A program made the translations under genes and the position numbers. Below are positions 24,975-32,809 of a stretch of DNA of 64,000 nt, one piece after another; within the stretch, counting starts at the first letter, position 1; every line of letters starts with the position of its first letter. Origin of the DNA: Candidatus Nitrosopumilus sp. (GTDB taxonomy: Archaea > Thermoproteota > Nitrososphaeria > Nitrososphaerales > Nitrosopumilaceae); NCBI RefSeq assembly GCF_028278985.1, contig NZ_JANQTA010000004.1, positions 1 through 64,000 on the forward strand, given 5' to 3'. Under the pieces are notes generated by a model. It saw only the letters and a list, made by a program, of their open reading frames with translations, made no database searches and was not told where the DNA came from.

Positions 24975-25885
24975 AATTAAAAACAAAAGATTTACTCACT
25001 TTAGCGGAATTAACTCCAAAGGAATTTGCGGGCTTAATTGATGATTCTATTAAATTAAAAAAACAACTAAAAAAATCTGGAAATAAACCTGTTCTTAAAA
25101 ATAAAACACTTACAATGATTTTTCAAAAACCATCTACAAGAACTCGAGTAAGTTTCGAAACTGGAATGTATCAGTTAGGAGGTTATGCAATTAATCTCTC
25201 ATCAAATGACATGCAGCTATCACGTGGCGAATCTGTTGAAGATACAGCTAAAACTCTATCACGATATTCTAATTGTATTATGGCAAGAGTCTATGAACAT
25301 GAGTTATTGAAAAAATTAGCTGAACATGCAACTATTCCAATAATTAATGGTCTATCCGACACATTCCATCCATGTCAAATTTTAGCAGACTTTATGACAA
25401 TCAAAGAAAACTTTGGAAAAATCAAAGGATTGAAAATTGCTTGGGTTGGTGATGGAAATAATGTGTGTAATTCAATGATATATGGTGCTGCATTATCTGG
25501 CACAATAATGTCAATTGCGACACCAAAGGGTTTTGAACCAGACAAGAATGTTATCAAGGAAGCTAAAAAATCCACAAAAATTGAATTAACTTCTGATCCC
25601 CTCATTGCAGTAAAAAATGCTGATGTAGTAGTTACTGATACCTATTCTTCCATACACAATAAAGATCCAAAACGAATCAAGAAATTCTTACCGAAATTTC
25701 AAGTCAACCCTAAATTAATGAAATCTGCAAAAAAGACTGCGATCTTTATGCATTGTCTTCCAGCTAAACGTGAACAAGAAGTTACATCATCAGTAATTGA
25801 TGGCCCTCAATCAGTTGTATGGGATGAGGCAGAAAATCGATTACATACTCAAAAGGCCCTGTTAGCTGCACTCATTCGCGGTTAA
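24971..25885 (+). CDS. argF: Ornithine carbamoyltransferase
   Basis: The 304-residue protein has the carbamoyl-phosphate site STRTRVSFE (about residues 50-58), the HPCQ motif, the ornithine loop and the C-terminal HCLPAKREQEV. It converts ornithine to citrulline in arginine synthesis. The HCLP motif separates it from aspartate carbamoyltransferase. The ATG overlaps the ftsY stop (ATGA), so it is read from the pfdA-ftsY-argF transcript, an operon with no obvious metabolic logic. Confidence 0.95.
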   Translation: MKLKTKDLLTLAELTPKEFAGLIDDSIKLKKQLKKSGNKPVLKNKTLTMIFQKPSTRTRVSFETGMYQLGGYAINLSSNDMQLSRGESVEDTAKTLSRYSNCIMARVYEHELLKKLAEHATIPIINGLSDTFHPCQILADFMTIKENFGKIKGLKIAWVGDGNNVCNSMIYGAALSGTIMSIATPKGFEPDKNVIKEAKKSTKIELTSDPLIAVKNADVVVTDTYSSIHNKDPKRIKKFLPKFQVNPKLMKSAKKTAIFMHCLPAKREQEVTSSVIDGPQSVVWDEAENRLHTQKALLAALIRG

Positions 25886-25886
25886 C

Positions 25887-25895
25887 GTATATAAG
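25887..25895 (+). promoter_or_regulatory. TATA box of the L18-S5-L30-L15-SecY operon
   Basis: GTATATAAG lies about 30 bp upstream of the L18 ATG (25921-25922). It is the best TATA match in the window and is positioned for a transcript with almost no leader. It drives a large ribosome-translocon operon. Confidence 0.6.
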
Positions 25896-25921
25896 AGAAG
25901 GTCCAAACTCGGTTTCTGTAG

Positions 25922-26404
25922 ATGGCCTATTCAAAAATATTGAGAAGACTTAGAGAAGAGAAGACCAATTATAAAAAACGCGGTACCATGCTTATGGGTA
26001 AACGTGATTTCATTACAGTTACAATTTCAAATGAAAATACTCAAGTCCAAATTCTTAAGCCTGGAATGACTGGTGATAAGGTCATCGCATCAGCACATTC
26101 TAGATATTTGTTAGAAAAAGGATGGAAAGGTTCTAGAAAAAGTGTATCAGCTGCCTATCTGACTGGATACTTGGCTGGAAAGAAAGCACTTGGTCAAGGA
26201 GCAAATGATGCAATCTTGTATACAGGTACAAGAAAATATACACAAAGAATGGCAGCTGCTCTGAAAGGAGTAATCGATGCTGGTGTCCAAGTACCTGCTA
26301 ATGAAGAAACTTTCCCTGCTGAAGAAAGAATTAATGGAGAACATCTTACAGTAAAAAACGATATTCCAAAAATGAAATCAACAATTGATACTGAGGTTAA
26401 ATGA
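25922..26404 (+). CDS. rpl18: 50S ribosomal protein L18
   Basis: The 160-residue protein is archaeal/eukaryotic-type uL18 (L5e-like): RRLREEKTNYKKRGTMLMG at the N-terminus and AAYLTGYLAGKKALGQGAND centrally. It binds 5S rRNA. It opens the operon L18-S5-L30-L15-secY-adk-DUF106-cmk-cbf5, the tail of the archaeal spc ribosomal cluster. The preceding spc genes are not in this window and a promoter directly precedes L18, so the cluster has been split here. Confidence 0.95.
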   Translation: MAYSKILRRLREEKTNYKKRGTMLMGKRDFITVTISNENTQVQILKPGMTGDKVIASAHSRYLLEKGWKGSRKSVSAAYLTGYLAGKKALGQGANDAILYTGTRKYTQRMAAALKGVIDAGVQVPANEETFPAEERINGEHLTVKNDIPKMKSTIDTEVK

Positions 26405-26405
26405 A

Positions 26406-27104
26406 ATGAGTCAAACAGCACAATCTAGAGGTGGACCGGGACAATCTAGAGGTGCACCAGGACAATCACGTGGTGCTGGAGATCGTCCTAGAAGACCAAG
26501 AAGAGAACCTGAAGAAGAAGTTTGGGAACCAAAAACAATTTTAGGAAAGAAAGTTGCATCTGGTGAAATTACAACTTTAGAGGAAATTATTGAAGCTGGA
26601 TTAAGAATTCAAGAAGCTGGTATTATCAAAAAATTACTTCCTGATTTGAAAAGCGAAGTTGTAGATGTTGGAATTATTCAAAAAATGACTTCAAATGGAC
26701 AATCAACTCGATTCAAAGCAATTGTTGCTGCAGGTAATGAAAATGGATATCTTGGAATTGGTCAAGGTAAATCTAAACAAATGAGAATTGCAATTGAAAA
26801 AGCAACTAATGCTGCATTCCTAAACGTAAATCCTATCAAACTTGGATGTGGCAGTTGGGAATGTAGATGTGATCAAAAACATTCTGTTCCATTCAAAGTT
26901 AAAGGAAAGGGTGGAAGTGTAACAATTGAAATAATTCCTGCTCCTCGTGGCTTAGGTTTGGTTGCAGGTGGTAAAATTAAGAGATTATTAGAATTAGCAG
27001 GACTTAAAGACGCATGGACAACAGCAAAAGGCTCTACTCCAACAATGAATTCTACATCTAAAGCAATTTTGGACTGTCTGAGACAGACATTTAGTCAGGG
27101 TTGA
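26406..27104 (+). CDS. rps5: 30S ribosomal protein S5 with RGG-like N-terminal tail
   Basis: The 232-residue protein has the S5 dsRNA-binding-like domain (FKAIVAAGNENGYLGIGQGK) and the C-terminal domain (IIPAPRGLGLVAGGKIKRLL). The first 30 residues are a Gly/Arg/Gln/Ser tail with repeats GGPGQSR, GAPGQSR and GAGDRPR, longer and more repetitive than usual. I use the ATG at 26406, one base after the L18 stop; the open frame extends to 26385 inside L18. The stop overlaps the L30 start (TGATG). Confidence 0.95.
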   Translation: MSQTAQSRGGPGQSRGAPGQSRGAGDRPRRPRREPEEEVWEPKTILGKKVASGEITTLEEIIEAGLRIQEAGIIKKLLPDLKSEVVDVGIIQKMTSNGQSTRFKAIVAAGNENGYLGIGQGKSKQMRIAIEKATNAAFLNVNPIKLGCGSWECRCDQKHSVPFKVKGKGGSVTIEIIPAPRGLGLVAGGKIKRLLELAGLKDAWTTAKGSTPTMNSTSKAILDCLRQTFSQG

Positions 27105-27577
27105 TGAAAATGGCAAACGCATATCTTGTTGTTAGAATTAGAGGTCAAGCAGATGTTCCATATTGGGCAACACACACGATGACTTTATTGAAATTAGATA
27201 AAAAATATCGTGCAACAATTCTTCCTGCAAAAGATAACACTCTTGGAATGTTAAAAAAAGTACAACATTATGTTTCATGGATTGAATTAGATGCTTCCTT
27301 GGCAAAAGAATTGATTGACAAGAAAGCAAGAAAATCTGGATATCAAAAAATTACTCCTGAAGATCTAAAAGAACTTGGATTTGCTAGTACTGATGAATTA
27401 GCAACTGCGTTGTCTGAAGGGAAAGCAACTTTATCAAAATTAAAACCTCTAAAACCATGGTTTGCTTTAGCACCTCCACGACTTGGATTTAAGAGAAGTA
27501 CCAAGAGACTATATGGACAAAAAGGAGTTCTAGGACAAAATAAAGAACTTGATACTATTGTTAGGAGAATGATTTAA
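27104..27577 (+). CDS. rpl30: 50S ribosomal protein L30 (uL30)
   Basis: The 157-residue archaeal uL30 shows AYLVVRIRGQADVPYWATHT, the LKLDKKYRATILPAKDNTLGML core and the C-terminal GFKRSTKRLYGQKGVLG. It is longer than bacterial L30, as in archaea and eukaryotes (L7e). The ATG at 27104 overlaps the S5 stop; a second ATG at 27110 (MANAYLV) is an equally good start. L15 follows one base after the stop. Confidence 0.94.
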   Translation: MKMANAYLVVRIRGQADVPYWATHTMTLLKLDKKYRATILPAKDNTLGMLKKVQHYVSWIELDASLAKELIDKKARKSGYQKITPEDLKELGFASTDELATALSEGKATLSKLKPLKPWFALAPPRLGFKRSTKRLYGQKGVLGQNKELDTIVRRMI

Positions 27578-27578
27578 C

Positions 27579-28004
27579 ATGGCAACTAGATTACGAAAAA
27601 CAAGACGACTTAGAGGCGGACGACATATGGGATGGGGACAAGTAGGTCAACATCGTGCAAGTGGTCACAAAGGTGGTCTTGGAATTACCGGTATGATGAA
27701 ACATCACTACAGTACTTTGTTAAAAGAAGACCCAGATCATTATGGCCATGATTCAACTAAACCACCTCACCCAAATATTACAAAGAAATGGGCTAGCGTC
27801 CGTGATCTTGATGACCTGTTCAGTAAGTTCGGTAAAGAAGATGGAGGAAAGAAAATCATTGACTTGCAAAGTGCAGGATTTGAAAAGCTCCTTGGTGGCG
27901 GAAAATTAACAAATGCATATTCCGTCAAAATACAGAAGTTCACATCATCTGCTGAAGAGAAATTAAAGGCCGTTGGGGGAGAGGTGCTATCTGACAATGG
28001 CTGA
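27579..28004 (+). CDS. rpl15: 50S ribosomal protein L15
   Basis: The 141-residue archaeal uL15 (L27Ae type) has the glycine/basic N-terminus RKTRRLRGGRHMGWGQVGQH, then GHKGGLGITGMMKHHYS and a C-terminal GGGKLTNAYSVKIQKFTSSAEEK. It binds 23S rRNA late in assembly. The L15 stop overlaps the secY start by 8 bp, giving translational coupling of ribosome and translocon genes. Confidence 0.95.
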   Translation: MATRLRKTRRLRGGRHMGWGQVGQHRASGHKGGLGITGMMKHHYSTLLKEDPDHYGHDSTKPPHPNITKKWASVRDLDDLFSKFGKEDGGKKIIDLQSAGFEKLLGGGKLTNAYSVKIQKFTSSAEEKLKAVGGEVLSDNG

Positions 28005-29427
28005 GGGTACTATCACTAGCTTCATTAGAAAAGCAGTATTCAAAGCTGAACCCTACTTACCTCAAGTTCCAAAACCAAAAAAGAAGATTCCTTTACCAAC
28101 TAGATTACTCTGGTGTGGAGTTGCATTACTTATCTACATGGTAATGGGCCAAACTCCACTATTTGGAGCAACTGCACCAGAATTTGATTTCCTTGCCTTT
28201 GCAAGGGTTATTTTTGCATCCCAACAAGGTACACTTGTTGAATTAGGTATTGGGCCGATAGTTACATCTGGACTCTTGATGCAATTATTGAGAGGTTCTG
28301 ATATTCTCAAATTTGACTTTAAGAAACCTGAAGAAAGAGGTGTATTCCAAACTGCAACAAAGATGGTAACCTACATTGTCATTGTAGCTGAATCTATTGT
28401 ATATGGTGCAGCTGTTTATGGTCCAGGACTCACTGATCCAAATGTTCTTTATGTGATGATAGGGCAGCTGATGGCGGCTTCTGTAATTATCATGTTCTTA
28501 GACGAACTAATTCAGAAAGGATGGGGACTAGGAAGTGGAATTAGTCTATTCATTATGGCTGGTGTTGCTCAACAAATTCTATGGAGTCTGTTTAGTCCGT
28601 TGCCTGCAGGTGATGGAGGAACAATTGGTATTCTGCCGTATATCGGTCAATCAATAATGAATGGTGATGTTTCAAACATATTCTTCCGTTCGAACCAATT
28701 GCCGAGCATTTTCGGTCTTTGCTTGACGGCGGGAATATTGTTGATTCTTGTATTTACTCAAGGAATGAAAATTGAGATTCCAATTGTATCTACAAAATAC
28801 AGAGGATTCTCTGCTGTTTATCCAATCAAATTGATGTATGTTTCAAACATTCCAGTTATCTTAGCATCTGCCTTAACTGCAAACGCAGTGTTCATATTCC
28901 AAATGTTATGGGCGAACATGAACCCGAGAAACAATAATTTCTTCATGAATTTTATCGCGCAGTTTGATCCTACCAGTCCTTCATCTCCGATAGGTGGTAT
29001 CATTTACTATATCACACCTCCAAGAGGTCTTGATGTTGCTGCACTGGATCCAGGTCGTGCTGTAGGATATGTTCTATTTATGATTGGAATTGTCGTTGTA
29101 TTTGGTAGATTATGGGTTGAACTTGGTGGTTTGTCCCCAAACAAAGCAGCTCAAAACTTACTTGATGCAGATGTACAAGTACCTGGATTTAGAAGATCAA
29201 ACAAACCCATTGAGTCATTACTGAACAAGTACATTCCATCTGTAACAATCATTGGATCTATGATTCTTGGTTTACTTGCAGGCGTATCTGATGTATTAGG
29301 TGTATTTGGTTCAGGAATCGGAATTTTACTTATGGTAGATATTCTCATCAACTATTACACACAGTTAGTTAGAGAACAAGTAGAAGTTGCTATGCCGCGT
29401 TTGGGTGCGTTACTTGGCAGAAAATAA
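27997..29427 (+). CDS. secY: Preprotein translocase subunit SecY
   Basis: The 476-residue protein has ten predicted membrane helices, the plug-like region after TM1 and conserved loops such as GLGSGISLFIMAGVAQQIL and KYRGFSAVYPIKLMYVSNIPV. It is the channel of the Sec translocon and works with SecE (16576-16749). I use the ATG at 27997 (MAEGTITSF); the frame opens further upstream inside L15. Its 3' end overlaps the adenylate kinase start. Confidence 0.96.
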   Translation: MAEGTITSFIRKAVFKAEPYLPQVPKPKKKIPLPTRLLWCGVALLIYMVMGQTPLFGATAPEFDFLAFARVIFASQQGTLVELGIGPIVTSGLLMQLLRGSDILKFDFKKPEERGVFQTATKMVTYIVIVAESIVYGAAVYGPGLTDPNVLYVMIGQLMAASVIIMFLDELIQKGWGLGSGISLFIMAGVAQQILWSLFSPLPAGDGGTIGILPYIGQSIMNGDVSNIFFRSNQLPSIFGLCLTAGILLILVFTQGMKIEIPIVSTKYRGFSAVYPIKLMYVSNIPVILASALTANAVFIFQMLWANMNPRNNNFFMNFIAQFDPTSPSSPIGGIIYYITPPRGLDVAALDPGRAVGYVLFMIGIVVVFGRLWVELGGLSPNKAAQNLLDADVQVPGFRRSNKPIESLLNKYIPSVTIIGSMILGLLAGVSDVLGVFGSGIGILLMVDILINYYTQLVREQVEVAMPRLGALLGRK

Positions 29428-29992
29428 AAAAATCATAATGGTGGGAATCCCTGGCGTAGGGAAAACTACTCTCCTATCAAATATTGAAGAGGTTATCAAA
29501 AATCATCAAAAAACTGTAAGTGTAATTAGTTTTGGAACTCTAATGTTTGATGTTGCAAAAGAAAACGGTTTGTCTGATAGAGATGGTCTTAGAAAACTAC
29601 CTGTTTCTGAACAACAGAATTTACAAAAAATTGCAGCTGAAAAAATTGCTTCAAAAAATTCAGATGTTGTGATTATTGACACTCATGCATTCATTAGTTC
29701 TCCAGAGGGATATTATCCTGGATTACCTGAGCATGTTTTGAAAATTATTAGCCCTACAAATTTTGTATCAGTTTCTGCAAAACCTGAAGAAATCTACAAT
29801 CGTAGAATGAAAGATGATACTAGAAACAGAGATAAAATTACTCTAGCCAATATCAAGAAAGAATTAGATGTTCAATCAGGCATGATTTCTGCGTGTGCTG
29901 TTTTGACAGGTGCTCCTGTAAAGCATGTAATGAATGGTGAGGGAAAGATTGATGAAGCAGCAGATAAAATAATCAAAGCAATAGGACTGTAA
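29414..29992 (+). CDS. adkA: Adenylate kinase (archaeal AdkA type)
   Basis: The 192-residue protein has the P-loop MVGIPGVGKTTLL at the N-terminus and the archaeal AdkA features VISFGTLMFDVAKENGL and RMKDDTRNRDK. It balances AMP, ADP and ATP. A TTG at 29414 (LAENKKIIMVG), overlapping secY by 14 bp, gives the expected N-terminus; ATG 29438 starts too close to the P-loop to be preferred. Its place between secY and DUF106 is conserved across archaea. Confidence 0.92.
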   Translation: MAENKKIIMVGIPGVGKTTLLSNIEEVIKNHQKTVSVISFGTLMFDVAKENGLSDRDGLRKLPVSEQQNLQKIAAEKIASKNSDVVIIDTHAFISSPEGYYPGLPEHVLKIISPTNFVSVSAKPEEIYNRRMKDDTRNRDKITLANIKKELDVQSGMISACAVLTGAPVKHVMNGEGKIDEAADKIIKAIGL

Positions 29993-29995
29993 AAA

Positions 29996-30619
29996 ATGGA
30001 TTTCAACTTTATCTTCTTATTTATCGAATCAATTCATCTTCAGTTTGATTTCTTTGGAGGTGAAAGAGGTGCATTAGGAAGTGATGATCCAATGATTAAA
30101 GGATTGATTCTCTCTCTGTTTGCAGTTGCTGGATTTGGAATTATCTTAAACGTGTTTAATGCTGCTGTACGAAAGAAAATGGTTGACCAGGTAAAACTAA
30201 AACGAATTATGAAAGAAACAAGAGCCTACCAGAAAGAAAGAATGGCTGCTATGCGAGCTAAAGACCAGGAAAAAATGAGCGAGCTTGGCAAAAAATCTGC
30301 ATACATGAACAAGATGTCTATGGAAATGATGCAAATGAACATGCGTCCAATGATGATAACTTTTGTTCCATTGATTTTGATTTTCTATTTTGTATTGCCA
30401 CAACTATTTTCTTACACCGTAGCAATTTCACCAATTCCACTAAATGTTATTCCGGGAGATTTCTTCCAACTAACATGTACTGCGGAACAAGCAGCTGATC
30501 CTGAACATGTTTGTGAAACTGAAAATGCTTTATTTTTGTGGGCATGGTATTTTCTTTCATCAATTGCATTTAGTGGCATTATTATGAAGCTAACAAAAAC
30601 TTCCATGGATCTCAGTTGA
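29996..30619 (+). CDS. DUF106/Oxa1-superfamily membrane insertase-like protein
   Basis: The 207-residue protein has an N-terminal membrane segment, a charged amphipathic coiled coil (about residues 62-105: KLKRIMKETRAYQKERMAAM) and two or three further membrane helices. This is the layout of archaeal DUF106 proteins, related to EMC3/TMCO1 and YidC/Oxa1. The family is proposed to insert membrane proteins. Encoded just after secY and adk, it fits the export theme. The cmk start overlaps its stop by four bases. Confidence 0.88.
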   Translation: MDFNFIFLFIESIHLQFDFFGGERGALGSDDPMIKGLILSLFAVAGFGIILNVFNAAVRKKMVDQVKLKRIMKETRAYQKERMAAMRAKDQEKMSELGKKSAYMNKMSMEMMQMNMRPMMITFVPLILIFYFVLPQLFSYTVAISPIPLNVIPGDFFQLTCTAEQAADPEHVCETENALFLWAWYFLSSIAFSGIIMKLTKTSMDLS

Positions 30620-31176
30620 CCAAATCAATAGTAATTTCTGGACCTCCTGCAGTTGGAAAAACAACTGTAGCAAAAGGATTAGCCGAAGAATTTCAATTAC
30701 AATATCTTAGTGGTGGTGATGTTCTAAAACAAATGGCTAAAGAACAAGGATTTGATTCTGATGGAGATGATTGGTGGGATACCCCTGATGGAATGAAGTT
30801 TTTGAGTCAACGTGAGGAGAATTCTGAATTTGATAAAAATCTAGATTCTAGATTAACTGAACTTTTTAACAAAGGTGGAATGGTAATTACCAGTTATACA
30901 TTACCTTGGTTAATTTCAGATGGAATCAAGATTTGGTTAGAAGGTTCTCATGCTAGTAGTACAAAAAGGATGCAATCTCGAGATAACATGAGTTCTTCTG
31001 AAGCATATGAAATTACAAAGGAACGTTTTGATAAAAACAAGGCATTATACAAAAAACTATACAATTATGATTTTGGAGATGATACATCTGTTTTTGATGT
31101 CATCATAAACACTGACAATCTTACTGCACAACAAGTCATTGATGTTGCAAAAGAAACTGTGAGAAAATTACTATGA
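30616..31176 (+). CDS. cmk: Cytidylate kinase (archaeal type)
   Basis: The 186-residue protein has the P-loop ISGPPAVGKTTVAKGLAEEF and the archaeal CMK segment LQYLSGGDVLKQMAKEQGF, then RDNMSSSEAYEITKERFDKN as a lid-like region. It phosphorylates CMP/dCMP. The TTG start overlaps the DUF106 stop, and its stop overlaps the cbf5 ATG by four bases. The adk-DUF106-cmk-cbf5 order is conserved in archaea. Confidence 0.93.
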   Translation: MTKSIVISGPPAVGKTTVAKGLAEEFQLQYLSGGDVLKQMAKEQGFDSDGDDWWDTPDGMKFLSQREENSEFDKNLDSRLTELFNKGGMVITSYTLPWLISDGIKIWLEGSHASSTKRMQSRDNMSSSEAYEITKERFDKNKALYKKLYNYDFGDDTSVFDVIINTDNLTAQQVIDVAKETVRKLL

Positions 31177-32174
31177 CTCTAAAACAATTAGAAAACCTAA
31201 TCGAAATTGATCAAGATATAACTGATGATGCTTTTGGCACCTATTATGATAAAAGAACTGTAGAGCAATTACTAAACTATGGAATAATAATTTTGGATAA
31301 ACCTCCAGGTCCTACTAGCCATGAAACTGTTGCATGGACTAAACGAATTCTAAAACTCCCAAAAATTGGTCATAGTGGAACCTTGGATCCTCAGGTATCT
31401 GGAGTTCTTCCATTAGGATTGGGAGAAGCTACCAAAGCTTTAGGCGTCTTACTATTGGGACCAAAAGAATATCATGCATTAGGTAGAGTTCATTCTCTTC
31501 CATCTAAAGAAAAATTATCTGAAGTTATTGAAATGTTCAAAGGAGAAATTTTCCAAAAACCACCACAACGCTCTGCTGTTGTAAGACAGACTAGAACTAG
31601 AACAATTTATGAATTTGAAGTTTTAGAGCAAAAAGAAAGATTACTGTTGACTCGTGTGCTTTGTGAAGCTGGAACATACATTAGAAAATTGTATTATGAT
31701 ATTGGTGAAATCTTGGGACCTGGTGCAACCATGATTGAATTACGAAGAACCAGAGTTGATCAATTTCGAGAAACTGACGGTCTTGTCACTTTACATGAAT
31801 TAGCAGATGCTTTTGCTTTATGGGAAGAAAAGAAAGACGACAGTAAATTAATGAAAATGATAAAACCCGTTGAATTTGCACTAAGTGAAATAAAATCTGT
31901 AGTCATTCGAGATTCTGCAGTAGATGCAATGTGTCATGGTGCCCAATTAGCCATTCCTGGAATATTGAAAATATCTCCCAATCTAAAAAAAGGAGATCTT
32001 GTAGGTGTCTATACTCAAAAAGGAGAAGCTGTTGCTCTAGCTGAGTCTACAATGTCTGAAAGTGAAATTCGTGATGCAACAAAAGGATATGCTTTTGAGA
32101 CCAAAAGAATCATTATGGCTCCAAACACATATCCTAAAAAATGGAGAACAAAACCAACTCCTACAAAGGAATAG
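31173..32174 (+). CDS. cbf5: Pseudouridine synthase Cbf5 (dyskerin/TruB family)
   Basis: The 333-residue protein has the TruB-type catalytic motif GHSGTLDPQVSGVLPLGLG with the active-site Asp (about residue 72) and PPGPTSHETVAWTKRIL. It has a C-terminal PUA domain (ALSEIKSVVIRDSAVDAMCH ... GDLVGVYTQKGEAVALAES). It is the catalytic subunit of H/ACA guide RNPs that modify rRNA, and may also act on tRNA. It closes the L18-to-cbf5 operon. Confidence 0.95.
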   Translation: MTLKQLENLIEIDQDITDDAFGTYYDKRTVEQLLNYGIIILDKPPGPTSHETVAWTKRILKLPKIGHSGTLDPQVSGVLPLGLGEATKALGVLLLGPKEYHALGRVHSLPSKEKLSEVIEMFKGEIFQKPPQRSAVVRQTRTRTIYEFEVLEQKERLLLTRVLCEAGTYIRKLYYDIGEILGPGATMIELRRTRVDQFRETDGLVTLHELADAFALWEEKKDDSKLMKMIKPVEFALSEIKSVVIRDSAVDAMCHGAQLAIPGILKISPNLKKGDLVGVYTQKGEAVALAESTMSESEIRDATKGYAFETKRIIMAPNTYPKKWRTKPTPTKE

Positions 32175-32196
32175 CTCATTTTTGAGGTTTTAAAAA

Positions 32197-32643
32197 TTGT
32201 TTTCTAAAAGTCTTGTAATTTTTGCAGCAATTGGAGTTATGGCCGGTTTAGGATATGGGATATATCTAATTGATTTTAAAACAACTAGCCAACTTACTTA
32301 TGTTGAAGGATCATCAATTTCGATAGTTACTGAAAAATTTGATTTTAAACTTGGAGAAGAAATCAATATTAGAATTATAAATTCAGGAACTATCCCAATA
32401 AAATTTTCTGATATGTCATATGGTCTAAGAATTACTGGATTATCTGGAATTCTAATGTATTCTCCTGTTGCAGCTCAAGCAGAATCCACATTAGTTCCTG
32501 GTGATGAAGTTGAATTTTCATGGGATCAAATAAAGAATGATGGTGATGTTGCACTAGAAGGCCTTTACAAAATCTCTGCAAAGGGTTTTGATGAACAGGG
32601 CAACACTATTGAAAAATCTACAACTATAACACTTTGGAAATAA
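32197..32643 (+). CDS. Membrane-anchored protein with BsuPI-like beta domain
   Basis: The 148-residue protein begins with a hydrophobic anchor (SLVIFAAIGVMAGLGYGIYL) and continues as an all-beta extracytoplasmic domain (FDFKLGEEINIRIINSGTIPIKFSD, VPGDEVEFSWDQ). This resembles the BsuPI/intracellular proteinase inhibitor immunoglobulin-like fold. The function is unknown; the similarity is by pattern only. The start is TTG at 32197, 22 bp after cbf5, so it may share that operon's transcript. tRNA-Ser follows with its own promoter. Confidence 0.65.
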   Translation: MFSKSLVIFAAIGVMAGLGYGIYLIDFKTTSQLTYVEGSSISIVTEKFDFKLGEEINIRIINSGTIPIKFSDMSYGLRITGLSGILMYSPVAAQAESTLVPGDEVEFSWDQIKNDGDVALEGLYKISAKGFDEQGNTIEKSTTITLWK

Positions 32644-32663
32644 ATCCAATATTCCAAATAACA

Positions 32664-32675
32664 CAATATATATCG
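32664..32675 (+). promoter_or_regulatory. TATA box of tRNA-Ser
   Basis: CAATATATATCG lies about 35-45 bp upstream of the tRNA-Ser 5' end, in the 65-bp gap after the preceding stop codon. It is an AT-only core in an otherwise ordinary gap and fits an archaeal TATA box with a short precursor leader. Confidence 0.5.
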
Positions 32676-32708
32676 AAATCTTTCCGAATAATTTTGTCGT
32701 AAGACAGT

Positions 32709-32809
32709 GCCGGGGTCGCCTAGCCTGGTAGGGCGCGCGCCTGGAAATAATTTACCATAAAGCGCGTTCTCGCAAGGGAACGGGAGTTCAAATCTCCCTC
32801 CCGGCGCCA
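32709..32809 (+). tRNA. tRNA-Ser (anticodon GGA) with 14-nt intron, CCA encoded
   Basis: The cloverleaf is: acceptor GCCGGGG/TCCCGGC, D arm GCC...GGC, anticodon stem CGCGC/GCGCG, a long variable arm TTCTC-GCAA-GGGAA diagnostic of a class II tRNA, T arm GGGAG-TTCAAAT-CTCCC, discriminator G, then genomic CCA at 32807-32809. The anticodon loop CTGGAA...A holds a 14-nt insertion (32747-32760) after position 37. Removing it leaves anticodon GGA, Ser. TGG at 33-35 can pair with CCA inside the intron. The stop codon of the opposite-strand flavoenzyme begins at the very next base. Confidence 0.92.
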
